From Planctomycetota bacterium (lineage in GTDB: Bacteria > Planctomycetota > UBA8108), in NCBI GenBank assembly GCA_002695115.1, contig NZOA01000052.1:40769-46075 (forward strand): DNA of 5,307 nt, given 5' to 3'. Position numbers and translations under genes: made by a program. This document shows, piece by piece, positions 1-5,271 of this stretch; position 1 is the first letter of the stretch, and every line of letters starts with the position of its first letter. The notes beneath the pieces are model-generated. The model ran no database searches and was not told where the DNA came from. It was given only the letters and a program-made list of their open reading frames with translations.

Positions 1-387
1 ATCATCATGTTCGAGAGCATCATCACCGATTTCATCAGGGCCAAGCTGGAGAAGACACCCGACAGGCTGGCGCTGCTCGATGACCAGTCGAGACAGAAGG
101 CCCTGGCCTTTGTCGACCAGGCCAAGGCCCAGGGACAGACCTACATGCTGAAGGCTCTCGAGACGGCGTTCGAGAACGAGGAGGTGGACACCATCTACCT
201 GCTCTCCGACGGGGCTCCGACTCCGCCAGAGAGGGCGGGCATGACGGTCATTCTCGAGCGCATGCGCAAGCTCAACCGCCTGCGGTCGGTGAAGGTCAAC
301 ACCATCGGCTTCGACCTGAAGGAAAAAGAGAAAGAGTTCCTCCGCAGGCTGGCTGATGAGCACTTTGGGGTCTTTATCGAGCGCTGA
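1..387 (+). CDS. VWA-domain protein, C-terminal part (5' end outside window)
   Basis: The frame is open from the first base, so the gene very probably starts upstream; the ATG at position 7 is internal. What is visible is the second half of a von Willebrand factor A domain. Numbering from that ATG, the segment GQT (residues 43-45) supplies the conserved MIDAS threonine. The strand DTIYLLSDGAPT (61-72) holds the aspartate of the SDGxP motif. A closing helix follows a VNTIGFD strand (98-103) and ends in LADEHFGVFIE. The first MIDAS motif, DxSxS, would lie upstream of the window. Proteins of this pattern are common in Planctomycetota, often with long N-terminal regions such as HEAT repeats, and are thought to bind protein partners through a metal ion; no enzymatic role can be read here. 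The gene converges on the minus-strand operon, with only 12 bases between the two stop codons. The family call is firm; the cellular role is unknown. Confidence 0.85.
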   Translation: MIMFESIITDFIRAKLEKTPDRLALLDDQSRQKALAFVDQAKAQGQTYMLKALETAFENEEVDTIYLLSDGAPTPPERAGMTVILERMRKLNRLRSVKVNTIGFDLKEKEKEFLRRLADEHFGVFIER

Positions 388-405
388 TCGCGCCGACTCT
401 CAGCG
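382..405 (+). terminator. Weak hairpin spanning both convergent stop codons
   Basis: CGCTGA (382-387) and TCAGCG (400-405) form a perfect 6-bp inverted repeat around a 12-base loop. It is followed on the plus strand by TTTCTT. This could be a weak intrinsic terminator for the VWA gene. The T-run is short and broken, and none follows on the other strand, so the call is tentative. Each arm contains the TGA stop codon of one of the two converging genes. Confidence 0.25.
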
Positions 406-1569
406 TTTCTTCCTGCCCGGGGCGGGCCTGGTGCCGGGGCGGGCTCTGTCCGGGCGGGGCTGCTGCCCGGGAGGACGGCCGTTGCCGGCGCCAGGAGGCC
501 GCTGACCGCTCTTCCCCTGGGGGCCAGTGCGCGGCGGAACGCTTGATCGCCGAAGCGCGGGACGGCGGGGTGGTTTCTGCCCTTCGGGCCGGGGCTGACG
601 CTGGCCCGCGCCGTTGCCACTGCTTTCGCGCTCCTGCTGAAATTGTTCTCTCGCCGCCTTGCGCTCCGCCTCGTCGAGCTTGCCGTCGGCGTTCTTGTCG
701 AAGCGCTTGAGGGTCTCTTCGCGGCTCATCTGCTCAGGGCGTCCGCGGCCTCCTTCGCCTCCCCTGCCTCCCGGAGGCGGCTTGCGTCCACCCGGACCCG
801 GCGGCGGCCGCCGGCGATCCTTGCCGAGAATGAATCCGACCACCCTCGGGCGCTCGTAGGGCTTCAGGGCGTTCCATTTCTTCCACGATGCGGCGGAGAG
901 GAAGTCCGGCTTTTCAGGCAGGGTGGGGGAGTCCTTGCGCTGGGAGTGGAAGAGCCTGCGCAGTTCCTTGTGGTCGAGGGAGCGGAGCTTCGTGATCTCC
1001 TGGGGATTGAAGAGGCGCTCGGACGTGACCTTGGCCTTGTGCTTCCTGAGGAAGTCGGCCTGTTCGGGCGGGGTCATCACGAGCACCTGCTTGCGCAGCG
1101 TCTCGGGAAGAGTGGAGACGGTCCTGTCGCGCTGGGCCATGAAGCGTTTGTGCAGGTATTTCTCCCTGCCCTCGGGCGTCATCTCCCGTAGGCGCTTCTG
1201 CTCCTCGGGGGGCAGGCGGTTCCAGGAGCGGCGCAGAATCTCCATATGCTTTTTGCGCAGCTCATGCTCATGCGGGGCCATGGAGAGCCTCGTCTTTGCA
1301 ACGCGGATGGCTGTGCGCCTGTCCTCGGGTTTCATCCTGCGGAGCTTGTCGAGAAGGAGCTTCTGCTTGTCGGCTGGCAGGGCGCGAATCTGCTCGTAGA
1401 TCTTTTCGATCTCGCGCCTCCTGGCGGGCTCGATTTTGTTCCAGCGGGCTGAGTTGACGTGTACCTGCGCGGGACGCGCGGGTTTTCCTCTCCCCTGGGC
1501 GAAAAGGTCAGCGCCGGGTGCCAGGAAGGCTGCCGACAGGAGGATGGCGGTGAGGGCGCGTGGGCTCAT
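400..1569 (-). CDS. Secreted DUF3106-like helical protein with one EF-hand and Arg/Pro/Gly-rich tail
   Basis: 389 residues from the ATG at 1569. The same frame can be read 14 codons further upstream. The later ATG is preferred because it is preceded by GGGGGAG at about 10 bases, sits one base after the stop of the anti-sigma gene, and opens a signal peptide: MSPR, a hydrophobic stretch to about residue 20, and likely cleavage after LFA (residue 24). Residues 37-250 are charged, predicted helical, and resemble DUF3106. A motif WNx[IL]xP recurs at W43, W116 and W232. Residues 251-280 are a Pro/Gly/Arg linker. A single canonical EF-hand loop, DKNADGKLDEAE, occupies 291-302 (D291, N293, D295, D299, E302), so calcium binding is likely. 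From about 318 the tail is low-complexity Arg/Pro/Gly. The protein is strongly basic. As last gene of a sigma/anti-sigma operon it may be the exported sensor or partner; that role is inferred, and the DUF3106 label rests on resemblance only. Confidence 0.8.
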   Translation of the reverse strand: MSPRALTAILLSAAFLAPGADLFAQGRGKPARPAQVHVNSARWNKIEPARRREIEKIYEQIRALPADKQKLLLDKLRRMKPEDRRTAIRVAKTRLSMAPHEHELRKKHMEILRRSWNRLPPEEQKRLREMTPEGREKYLHKRFMAQRDRTVSTLPETLRKQVLVMTPPEQADFLRKHKAKVTSERLFNPQEITKLRSLDHKELRRLFHSQRKDSPTLPEKPDFLSAASWKKWNALKPYERPRVVGFILGKDRRRPPPGPGGRKPPPGGRGGEGGRGRPEQMSREETLKRFDKNADGKLDEAERKAAREQFQQERESSGNGAGQRQPRPEGQKPPRRPALRRSSVPPRTGPQGKSGQRPPGAGNGRPPGQQPRPDRARPGTRPAPGRKKR

Positions 1570-1570
1570 A

Positions 1571-2149
1571 TCAGAAATTCTCCCCCGAGATCTCCTCCTC
1601 GAGCCAGTCATCGAAAAGTCCCGAGTCGAGGACTCCCGTATCGCTGTCGTCTTCGAGCAGCAGGTTAACCAGCTCCAGGCTGACCTCCCCGCCTTCCTCC
1701 TGCAGGATCTCCAGCACCTCGAGATCGGCTATGACCTCCTGCTGGGGGGCTGCGGCGGGAGGTCGCACCGCCGCGATGGGCTGTTCCGTGGTGTCGTCCT
1801 GGACCCCGGTGATGAGTCGCGCGCCGATCAGCACGGCCAGGATGAGGGCCGCCGCGGCAGCCAGGAACCCGGCGAAGATCGTCCGGCGGGAGCGGTCGAG
1901 CCGCTGCCGGATCTGCGCGAGTGTCCGCTCGGCGTCCTCTCCATACTCGGCGCGGGGAGTCGTGATGGCCCTGGCGATGGCCTTGTGCTGTTCGAGCGCC
2001 GCGCGCAATTCGGGACTCTCAGCCAGCAGGGCCTCTATCCGCTCCACGTCATGAGCGTCAAGCTCGCCATCGAGGTAGGCCACCAGCTCTTCTTCCGGAG
2101 TGGGGCAGGACTCGTTGTCATGCGGCATATGGGTATTTGTTTCGTTCAC
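1571..2149 (-). CDS. Single-pass membrane anti-sigma factor lacking zinc ligands
   Basis: 192 residues from a GTG start. The GTG is chosen because GGGAGA lies five bases upstream; the ATG seven codons later has no such site. The N-terminal domain (about residues 18-57) contains ELVAYLDGELDAHD followed by IEALLAESPELRAAL, the fold signature of anti-sigma domains of the ZAS/zf-HC2 type. The HxxxCxxC metal ligands are replaced by other residues (L41, E44, L48 by my alignment), as in many zinc-free versions. A basic stretch (RQRLDRSRR, 81-89) precedes one transmembrane helix at about 91-116, placing the N-terminus in the cytoplasm. The extracytoplasmic tail (117-192) is very acidic: 22 Asp/Glu against one Arg by my count. 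It lies 23 bases behind the sigma gene and should hold that sigma factor at the membrane. The function is inferred from fold signature, topology and position; no sigma-binding residue can be proven here. Confidence 0.8.
   Translation of the reverse strand: MNETNTHMPHDNESCPTPEEELVAYLDGELDAHDVERIEALLAESPELRAALEQHKAIARAITTPRAEYGEDAERTLAQIRQRLDRSRRTIFAGFLAAAAALILAVLIGARLITGVQDDTTEQPIAAVRPPAAAPQQEVIADLEVLEILQEEGGEVSLELVNLLLEDDSDTGVLDSGLFDDWLEEEISGENF
1580..1586 (-). promoter_or_regulatory. Ribosome binding site fixing the start of the DUF3106-like gene
   Basis: On the minus strand GGGGGAG lies 10 bases before the ATG at 1569, inside the last codons of the anti-sigma gene. It supports the ATG at 1569 over the longer reading of the frame, and fits re-initiation after the TGA-T-ATG junction. 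Confidence 0.6.
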
Positions 2150-2154
2150 GATTG

Positions 2155-2160
2155 TCTCCC
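2155..2160 (-). promoter_or_regulatory. Ribosome binding site for the anti-sigma gene
   Basis: GGGAGA on the minus strand, then the five-base spacer CAATC, then GTG. This decides the GTG at 2149 over the ATG at 2128, which has only AT-rich sequence upstream. Confidence 0.7.
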
Positions 2161-2172
2161 GGGGGTTCTCTT

Positions 2173-2871
2173 TCAGCTGTCGCTCTGGGCGGGGTTGTCC
2201 TGCCCAGGCGCCAGCGGCCTGCCTTCAAAATAGGGTTTCAGCCGGCTTCGAAGAGCCTCGCGGCTCCTCATCAGCAGGGACTTGACGGCGCTGCCGCTCA
2301 TGTCGAGAACCTCTGCGATCTCCTTGTAAGATAATTTTTCCAATCGGCTGAGGAGGATGGCCGCCTTCTGGTTTGGAGGTAACTCATCGATCAACCGGTC
2401 GAGTAATAATCCGAGTTCTTTTTCTTCGGTCCGTTCGTGTGGGTTTTCTTCCCGGTGGTCTTCCGCGCTTCTGAAGGGTGAGGGTGAGTCGCTCTCAGGC
2501 TCGTCCGGGATCTCGCTGAATACCCGGCGTCTTCTCCTGATAGCCCTGATCTCGTTCAGTGCCAGGCGAGTGGCGATAGTGAACAGCCAGGTTCGGAATC
2601 CGGCGATAGGCTTATAGCGCTCCCGGCTTTTGTATACTCGGATGAAAACTTCCTGGGTCAGGTCCTCCATTCGGTCGCGATCCCGCAGGTAACGGCGCAG
2701 GAAATTCTGGACTTGTTTCTGGTAGCGATAGACGAGCTGGTCAAACGCGCTCGAGTCGCCGGCCTGGAAAGCGAGCATCAACTCGCGGCCGCTGGCCGAG
2801 TACGGGGTCTTCTCGATGTTCTTGCTTTCGTCGCGAGAGGGTCGGCCCTGGGCAGATTCTCTATCAATCAC
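2173..2871 (-). CDS. ECF-type RNA polymerase sigma factor (sigma-70 family)
   Basis: 232 residues from the GTG at 2871. Region 2 covers about residues 31-112: an FDQLVYRYQ helix, then EDLTQEVFIRVY (69-80, the core-binding and -10 region) and FRTWLFTIATRLALNEIR (92-109). A long acidic, Pro/Ser-rich linker of about 40 residues follows (113-151). Region 4 covers about 152-212, with LPPNQKAAILLSRLEKLSYKEIAEVLDMS and a helix-turn-helix ending SAVKSLLMRSREALRSRL. This is the typical two-domain ECF layout without region 3. The start is uncertain. An in-frame TTG at 2907 would add 12 residues, but it has no ribosome binding site and lies in the loop of a predicted hairpin. The GTG has a modest GGA six bases upstream. 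The gene is first in the operon, followed by its likely anti-sigma factor. Such sigma factors commonly direct their own operon and envelope or stress genes. The family is sure; the ECF subgroup and regulon are not. Confidence 0.93.
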   Translation of the reverse strand: MIDRESAQGRPSRDESKNIEKTPYSASGRELMLAFQAGDSSAFDQLVYRYQKQVQNFLRRYLRDRDRMEDLTQEVFIRVYKSRERYKPIAGFRTWLFTIATRLALNEIRAIRRRRRVFSEIPDEPESDSPSPFRSAEDHREENPHERTEEKELGLLLDRLIDELPPNQKAAILLSRLEKLSYKEIAEVLDMSGSAVKSLLMRSREALRSRLKPYFEGRPLAPGQDNPAQSDS

Positions 2872-2892
2872 TTTGTTTCCAACAATCCTCGT

Positions 2893-2923
2893 TTGAAACC
2901 CCGGCAAATTTCGGTGGTTTCAA
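2893..2923 (-). repeat. Imperfect inverted repeat / leader hairpin upstream of the sigma gene
   Basis: TTGAAACC (2893-2900) is exactly complementary to GGTTTCAA (2916-2923). The stem extends inward with CCG (2901-2903) pairing CGG (2912-2914) if one base (2915) is bulged. This gives an 11-bp stem and an 8-base loop. It begins 21 bases upstream of the GTG at 2871. It may be an RNA structure in the 5' leader of the operon, or a DNA operator in the divergent control region. Confidence 0.5.
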
Positions 2924-2936
2924 TAAATATGACTAT

Positions 2937-2966
2937 TTGGAGGGGCCTCCGCAGAAGGGCGATTAT
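2937..2966 (+). promoter_or_regulatory. Possible weak promoter for the AsmA-like gene
   Basis: TTGGAG (2937-2942) and GATTAT (2961-2966) are separated by 18 bases and lie about 70 bases before the ATG at 3035. They match the sigma70 consensus at three and four of six positions. The surrounding AT-rich stretch is the only place a promoter would fit, but the hexamers are poor, and an ECF-type promoter could operate instead. Confidence 0.2.
2939..2950. repeat. Short GGAGG/CCTCC dyad in the divergent control region
   Basis: GGAGG, a two-base spacer GG, then CCTCC form a near-perfect palindrome. It lies about midway between the two divergent genes and overlaps the -35-like hexamer of the plus-strand candidate promoter, so it could be an operator half-site pair. 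No start codon lies at a useful distance on either strand, so it is probably not a ribosome binding site. Confidence 0.3.
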
Positions 2967-2990
2967 GCGTTTTTTCTTTCAAAAACAGTC
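2962..2990 (-). promoter_or_regulatory. Possible weak promoter for the sigma-factor operon
   Basis: On the minus strand CATAAT (2967-2962) matches the -10 consensus at five of six positions. The sequence 17 bases upstream, GACTGT, is a poor -35. Between them lies an A/T tract (GTTTTT and AAAAAC flanking a six-base centre, 2969-2986). A transcript from here would carry the 2893-2923 hairpin in its leader. An autoregulated ECF promoter is equally possible and I could not identify one convincingly. Confidence 0.2.
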
Positions 2991-3034
2991 CGAAAAAGCC
3001 CAAATACAGGTAAACCCCTACGAAGTGTTGAGAA

Positions 3035-5101
3035 ATGACCTCGAACAAGCCAGTCTCCGCCCACCCGGGGAAAATTCAGACAATACGTCCGATGGCGCTG
3101 ATCGCGCTTTATTCGGGCTGCGCCGTTCTTCTGCTTGGCTATCTTTCCTTCAAATGGGTTTATTCACATCCGGCACAGGTCGCCATCCGGATTGAGCGGG
3201 CGGTTCAGGGCGCCGGGTTAACGGGGATCGAGGTTCGCGGAGGCACCCAGGAGACCCTGGACGGGATGCGGGCCGAGGAGATCTCCATCGAGCCCGATGT
3301 GGAAAAGCTCACGAGCCTGAACCTGCTCGGAGTTCATGTCGGGGATGTGGAGATCGACTGCCGGGCGGATGCCGGGTCCGCGACGGCCACGGCGGAGGTT
3401 CGGGCTGGCGGCATTCGAGGGGGTTTGCCGATCTTTGTTTGTTCAGCGGCGGCGGAGCTCTCGGGTCTTGCTACCGGTGTGGAGGGCGGCAGCCGGCAAT
3501 GGACGGTTCCGGGAAAACCTGCCGTGGACAGGCTGCGAAGCAGTGCGGCTGCCCATCCCTTTGAGTTCCTGGTCGGGGAGTTCGACCTTGGGCTGTCGCT
3601 TCGCGATGAGGACAAAAAAAAGTCCTGGGCACGCAGGGTCCGGCTCGAGGGCCTCGAATTGAGCGGCGGCGAGGACGGATTGAGGGCCCGGGCGCGGATC
3701 TCGAGGTCTGCCGACACCGATGGGGGCGCCATCGAGTTCACCTCCGGCGAGGCGGGGGAGTGGGCGCTCCGGGGTGGGATTGAAAATATCAGGGACGGAA
3801 ATGCCTGGATGGAACTGCTGCCTCCGGCCTGGAGGTCGCTCTGGGAGAGCATCTCGCCCAGGGGGAATTTTTCTATCGATATTGATCGACTGTCGAATGC
3901 TCCGGATGGAGGCGGCTTCTCAGGGAGCTTGCTAAGTGCCGCCTGGACCATCAGGTTGCCGGTTGTCGGGCTGGAGGCCACGGGCGTCAACGGAACGGCC
4001 GGGCTCACGGATGGAATGATCTCCTGGGGAGAGGAGGCCGGGCTGGAGCGCCCTGCGCTTGTCCTCCTGGGGCAGGCGGGGACCTTGTCAGGCCAGCTTC
4101 GCGACACGGGTGGGATGCTGCGTGTGGAACTGGGGGACCAGCGGATCTCAGGTCTTGCCGCGCCGGACCTTCCCCGGGCGGTGCGCGATCTTGTGGAGGC
4201 TCTGCGTCCGGCCGGCAGGGTGAAGGGAAGCCTCGACGTCAACATCTCTTCGCTTCCGGACGGCGTCGGCGCCTGGAAGCTCGCCCTGGATTTCGGATCG
4301 CTGAAGCTGCGGGGAGCGCCCTTTGTCTCGCCCGGCGCGCTCCGGCTGGAACTGGCCGGAAAGACAGGTGAAAAGGGAGAGGCTGCGACTGCGCAGGGTG
4401 GGCTTGACATAGAAGATATGACGGTCGCCGGGCTCTTCAGCCTGAACGGTCGCCTTGGACTCTCCTGGGGGGAAGATGGTCTTGTTCTGGATCCTTCGGG
4501 TCTTGCCATCGGACTCGTTGCTGCGGCCGATGGGGCTGGAGCGGGACGTTTTACGCAGGATCGTCACCTGAAGGTGGGTAATAACGGTGGCGGGATCGAA
4601 GGTATCGTCTCCTGGGTCGGGGTTGAGCTGCGCTCGGCCCTCCTCGGCGCTCTCGATATGGGCGGTGAGGCGGAGATCGAGGTCGGCACGGGAATCGTGC
4701 TTGGAAAGAGCGTGCTGAAGAACGCCCGGGTACCGGCCGGCCTGCTCAGCGAACAGGAATTCAGGTACGAAAGCGGACAGGCGGAATGGTCTGTGGATGG
4801 AGATGGCGTCCATCTCAAGGGGCTGGAGCTCGGGGATGGAGAAGGAGCGCTGCGGGCTACCGGAACGATTGGCTTCGATTCGCGCATCGATCTTCATTGC
4901 GTGCGGGTCGGCAAAGATGAAGCCAGGGCGTTGATGGCGCTGCCGCCCGACAGCAAGCCGGCTGACTGGGTAGTCGCGGGTGGGAAAGCTTATTTCGCTT
5001 ACCGGCTCAGCGGAAAGGTTGGAGAGCTGGTCAGAAGGCCTTTTTCCCGTGATGACGGCGTTTCCGGGCAGGCCGAGCCCGCTGATGAAACCGGGAATTG
5101 A
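3035..5101 (+). CDS. Membrane-anchored AsmA-like envelope protein
   Basis: 688 residues. The ATG at 3035 is the first start after an in-frame stop (TGA at 3029); it lacks a clear ribosome binding site, and an alternative ATG at 3092 would begin right at the membrane segment. Residues 20-43 form one transmembrane helix behind a short basic N-terminus. The remaining ~640 residues would lie outside the cytoplasm and are rich in alternating beta-strand patterns (LRVELGDQRISGL, LRLELAGKTG, LSLNGRLGLSW). Near the C-terminus, GALRATGTIGFDSRIDLHCV (605-623) and FAYRLSGKVGELVRRPF (654-670) resemble the closing repeats of AsmA/TamB-like proteins, which span the periplasm and are linked to outer-membrane lipid transport or assembly. 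An internal duplication with the pattern LPxAxRxLxE...PxG occurs at 262-277 and 379-394. GspN-like type II secretion proteins are an alternative, but they are shorter. The architecture is clear; the family and function are inferred. Confidence 0.8.
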   Translation: MTSNKPVSAHPGKIQTIRPMALIALYSGCAVLLLGYLSFKWVYSHPAQVAIRIERAVQGAGLTGIEVRGGTQETLDGMRAEEISIEPDVEKLTSLNLLGVHVGDVEIDCRADAGSATATAEVRAGGIRGGLPIFVCSAAAELSGLATGVEGGSRQWTVPGKPAVDRLRSSAAAHPFEFLVGEFDLGLSLRDEDKKKSWARRVRLEGLELSGGEDGLRARARISRSADTDGGAIEFTSGEAGEWALRGGIENIRDGNAWMELLPPAWRSLWESISPRGNFSIDIDRLSNAPDGGGFSGSLLSAAWTIRLPVVGLEATGVNGTAGLTDGMISWGEEAGLERPALVLLGQAGTLSGQLRDTGGMLRVELGDQRISGLAAPDLPRAVRDLVEALRPAGRVKGSLDVNISSLPDGVGAWKLALDFGSLKLRGAPFVSPGALRLELAGKTGEKGEAATAQGGLDIEDMTVAGLFSLNGRLGLSWGEDGLVLDPSGLAIGLVAAADGAGAGRFTQDRHLKVGNNGGGIEGIVSWVGVELRSALLGALDMGGEAEIEVGTGIVLGKSVLKNARVPAGLLSEQEFRYESGQAEWSVDGDGVHLKGLELGDGEGALRATGTIGFDSRIDLHCVRVGKDEARALMALPPDSKPADWVVAGGKAYFAYRLSGKVGELVRRPFSRDDGVSGQAEPADETGN

Positions 5102-5128
5102 GCCATTGAAAGGAGCGGACTAGGTTGG

Positions 5129-5157
5129 TTGCCCCTGCAGGCGGTTGGGGCTATAAT
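5129..5157 (+). promoter_or_regulatory. Sigma70-type promoter of the tRNA-Ala gene
   Basis: TTGCCC (5129-5134), a 17-base spacer and a perfect TATAAT (5152-5157) lie 38 bases before the tRNA. The stretch following the -10 starts CCGCCG, a GC-rich discriminator of the sort found at stable-RNA promoters under stringent control. Transcription should begin near 5164 and give a leader of about 30 bases to be removed by RNase P. Confidence 0.75.
5131..5151. repeat. Inverted repeat within the tRNA promoter spacer
   Basis: GCCCC (5131-5135) and GGGGC (5147-5151) are complementary and fill most of the space between the -35 and -10 hexamers. As RNA read through from the AsmA-like gene they could form a short hairpin, but no T-run follows, so it is at best a poor terminator. 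Confidence 0.3.
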
Positions 5158-5162
5158 CCGCC
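5140..5162. repeat. Inverted repeat flanking the TATAAT box
   Basis: GGCGG (5140-5144) and CCGCC (5158-5162) are complementary and enclose the -10 hexamer. This repeat overlaps and excludes the GCCCC/GGGGC repeat, so the two could be alternative structures, or may simply reflect the GC-rich sequence. Confidence 0.25.
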
Positions 5163-5195
5163 GTTTCGCGGAAATTCGATCAGAACAACAGATAC

Positions 5196-5271
5196 GGGCC
5201 TATAGCTCAGTTGGGAGAGCGCTGCGTTCGCAATGCAGAGGTCAGGGGTTCAAATCCCCTTAGGTCCACCA
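5196..5271 (+). tRNA. tRNA-Ala, anticodon CGC
   Basis: A complete 76-base cloverleaf. The acceptor stem GGGCCTA pairs with TAGGTCC (5261-5267) and includes G3-U70, the main identity element for alanyl-tRNA synthetase. The D stem is GCTC/GAGC with loop AGTTGGGA. The anticodon stem CTGCG/TGCAG is closed by a G-U pair around the loop TTCGCAA, placing CGC at 5229-5231. The variable loop is AGGTC. The T stem AGGGG/CCCCT has the standard TTCAAAT loop. The discriminator base is A and CCA is encoded in the DNA (5269-5271). It reads the Ala codon GCG, useful in a GC-rich genome and usually supplementary to a UGC isoacceptor. A strong promoter lies just upstream; no terminator is visible in the remaining 36 bases, so another gene may follow in the same transcript. 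Confidence 0.97.

Noticed and set aside
643..1191. Plus-strand open frame of 182 codons.
   Set aside because: Shadow of the DUF3106-like gene; Leu/Gly/Arg-rich composition follows from the opposite strand's charged codons.
1436..2233. Plus-strand open frame of 265 codons across the anti-sigma gene.
   Set aside because: It is antisense to the anti-sigma gene and both its junctions, and resembles no family; the minus-strand genes have clear domains and start signals.
2871..2907. TTG at 2907 as start of the sigma factor.
   Set aside because: No ribosome binding site, a rarer start codon, and location in a hairpin loop; kept only as an alternative to the GTG at 2871.
3098..3124. Possible lipobox (LYSGC) in the N-terminus of the AsmA-like protein.
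   Set aside because: The -3 position is Tyr, and the hydrophobic segment continues well past the Cys, so a transmembrane anchor is more likely than a lipoprotein.
3334..4509. Long minus-strand open frame (391 codons), rich in Ser, Pro and Arg.
   Set aside because: It lies wholly antisense to the AsmA-like gene, its composition is that of a GC-rich shadow frame, and it shows no recognisable domain.
4148..4897. Minus-strand open frame of 249 codons.
   Set aside because: Antisense to the same gene, with no ribosome binding site or motif seen; the plus-strand frame has a coherent membrane helix and beta pattern.
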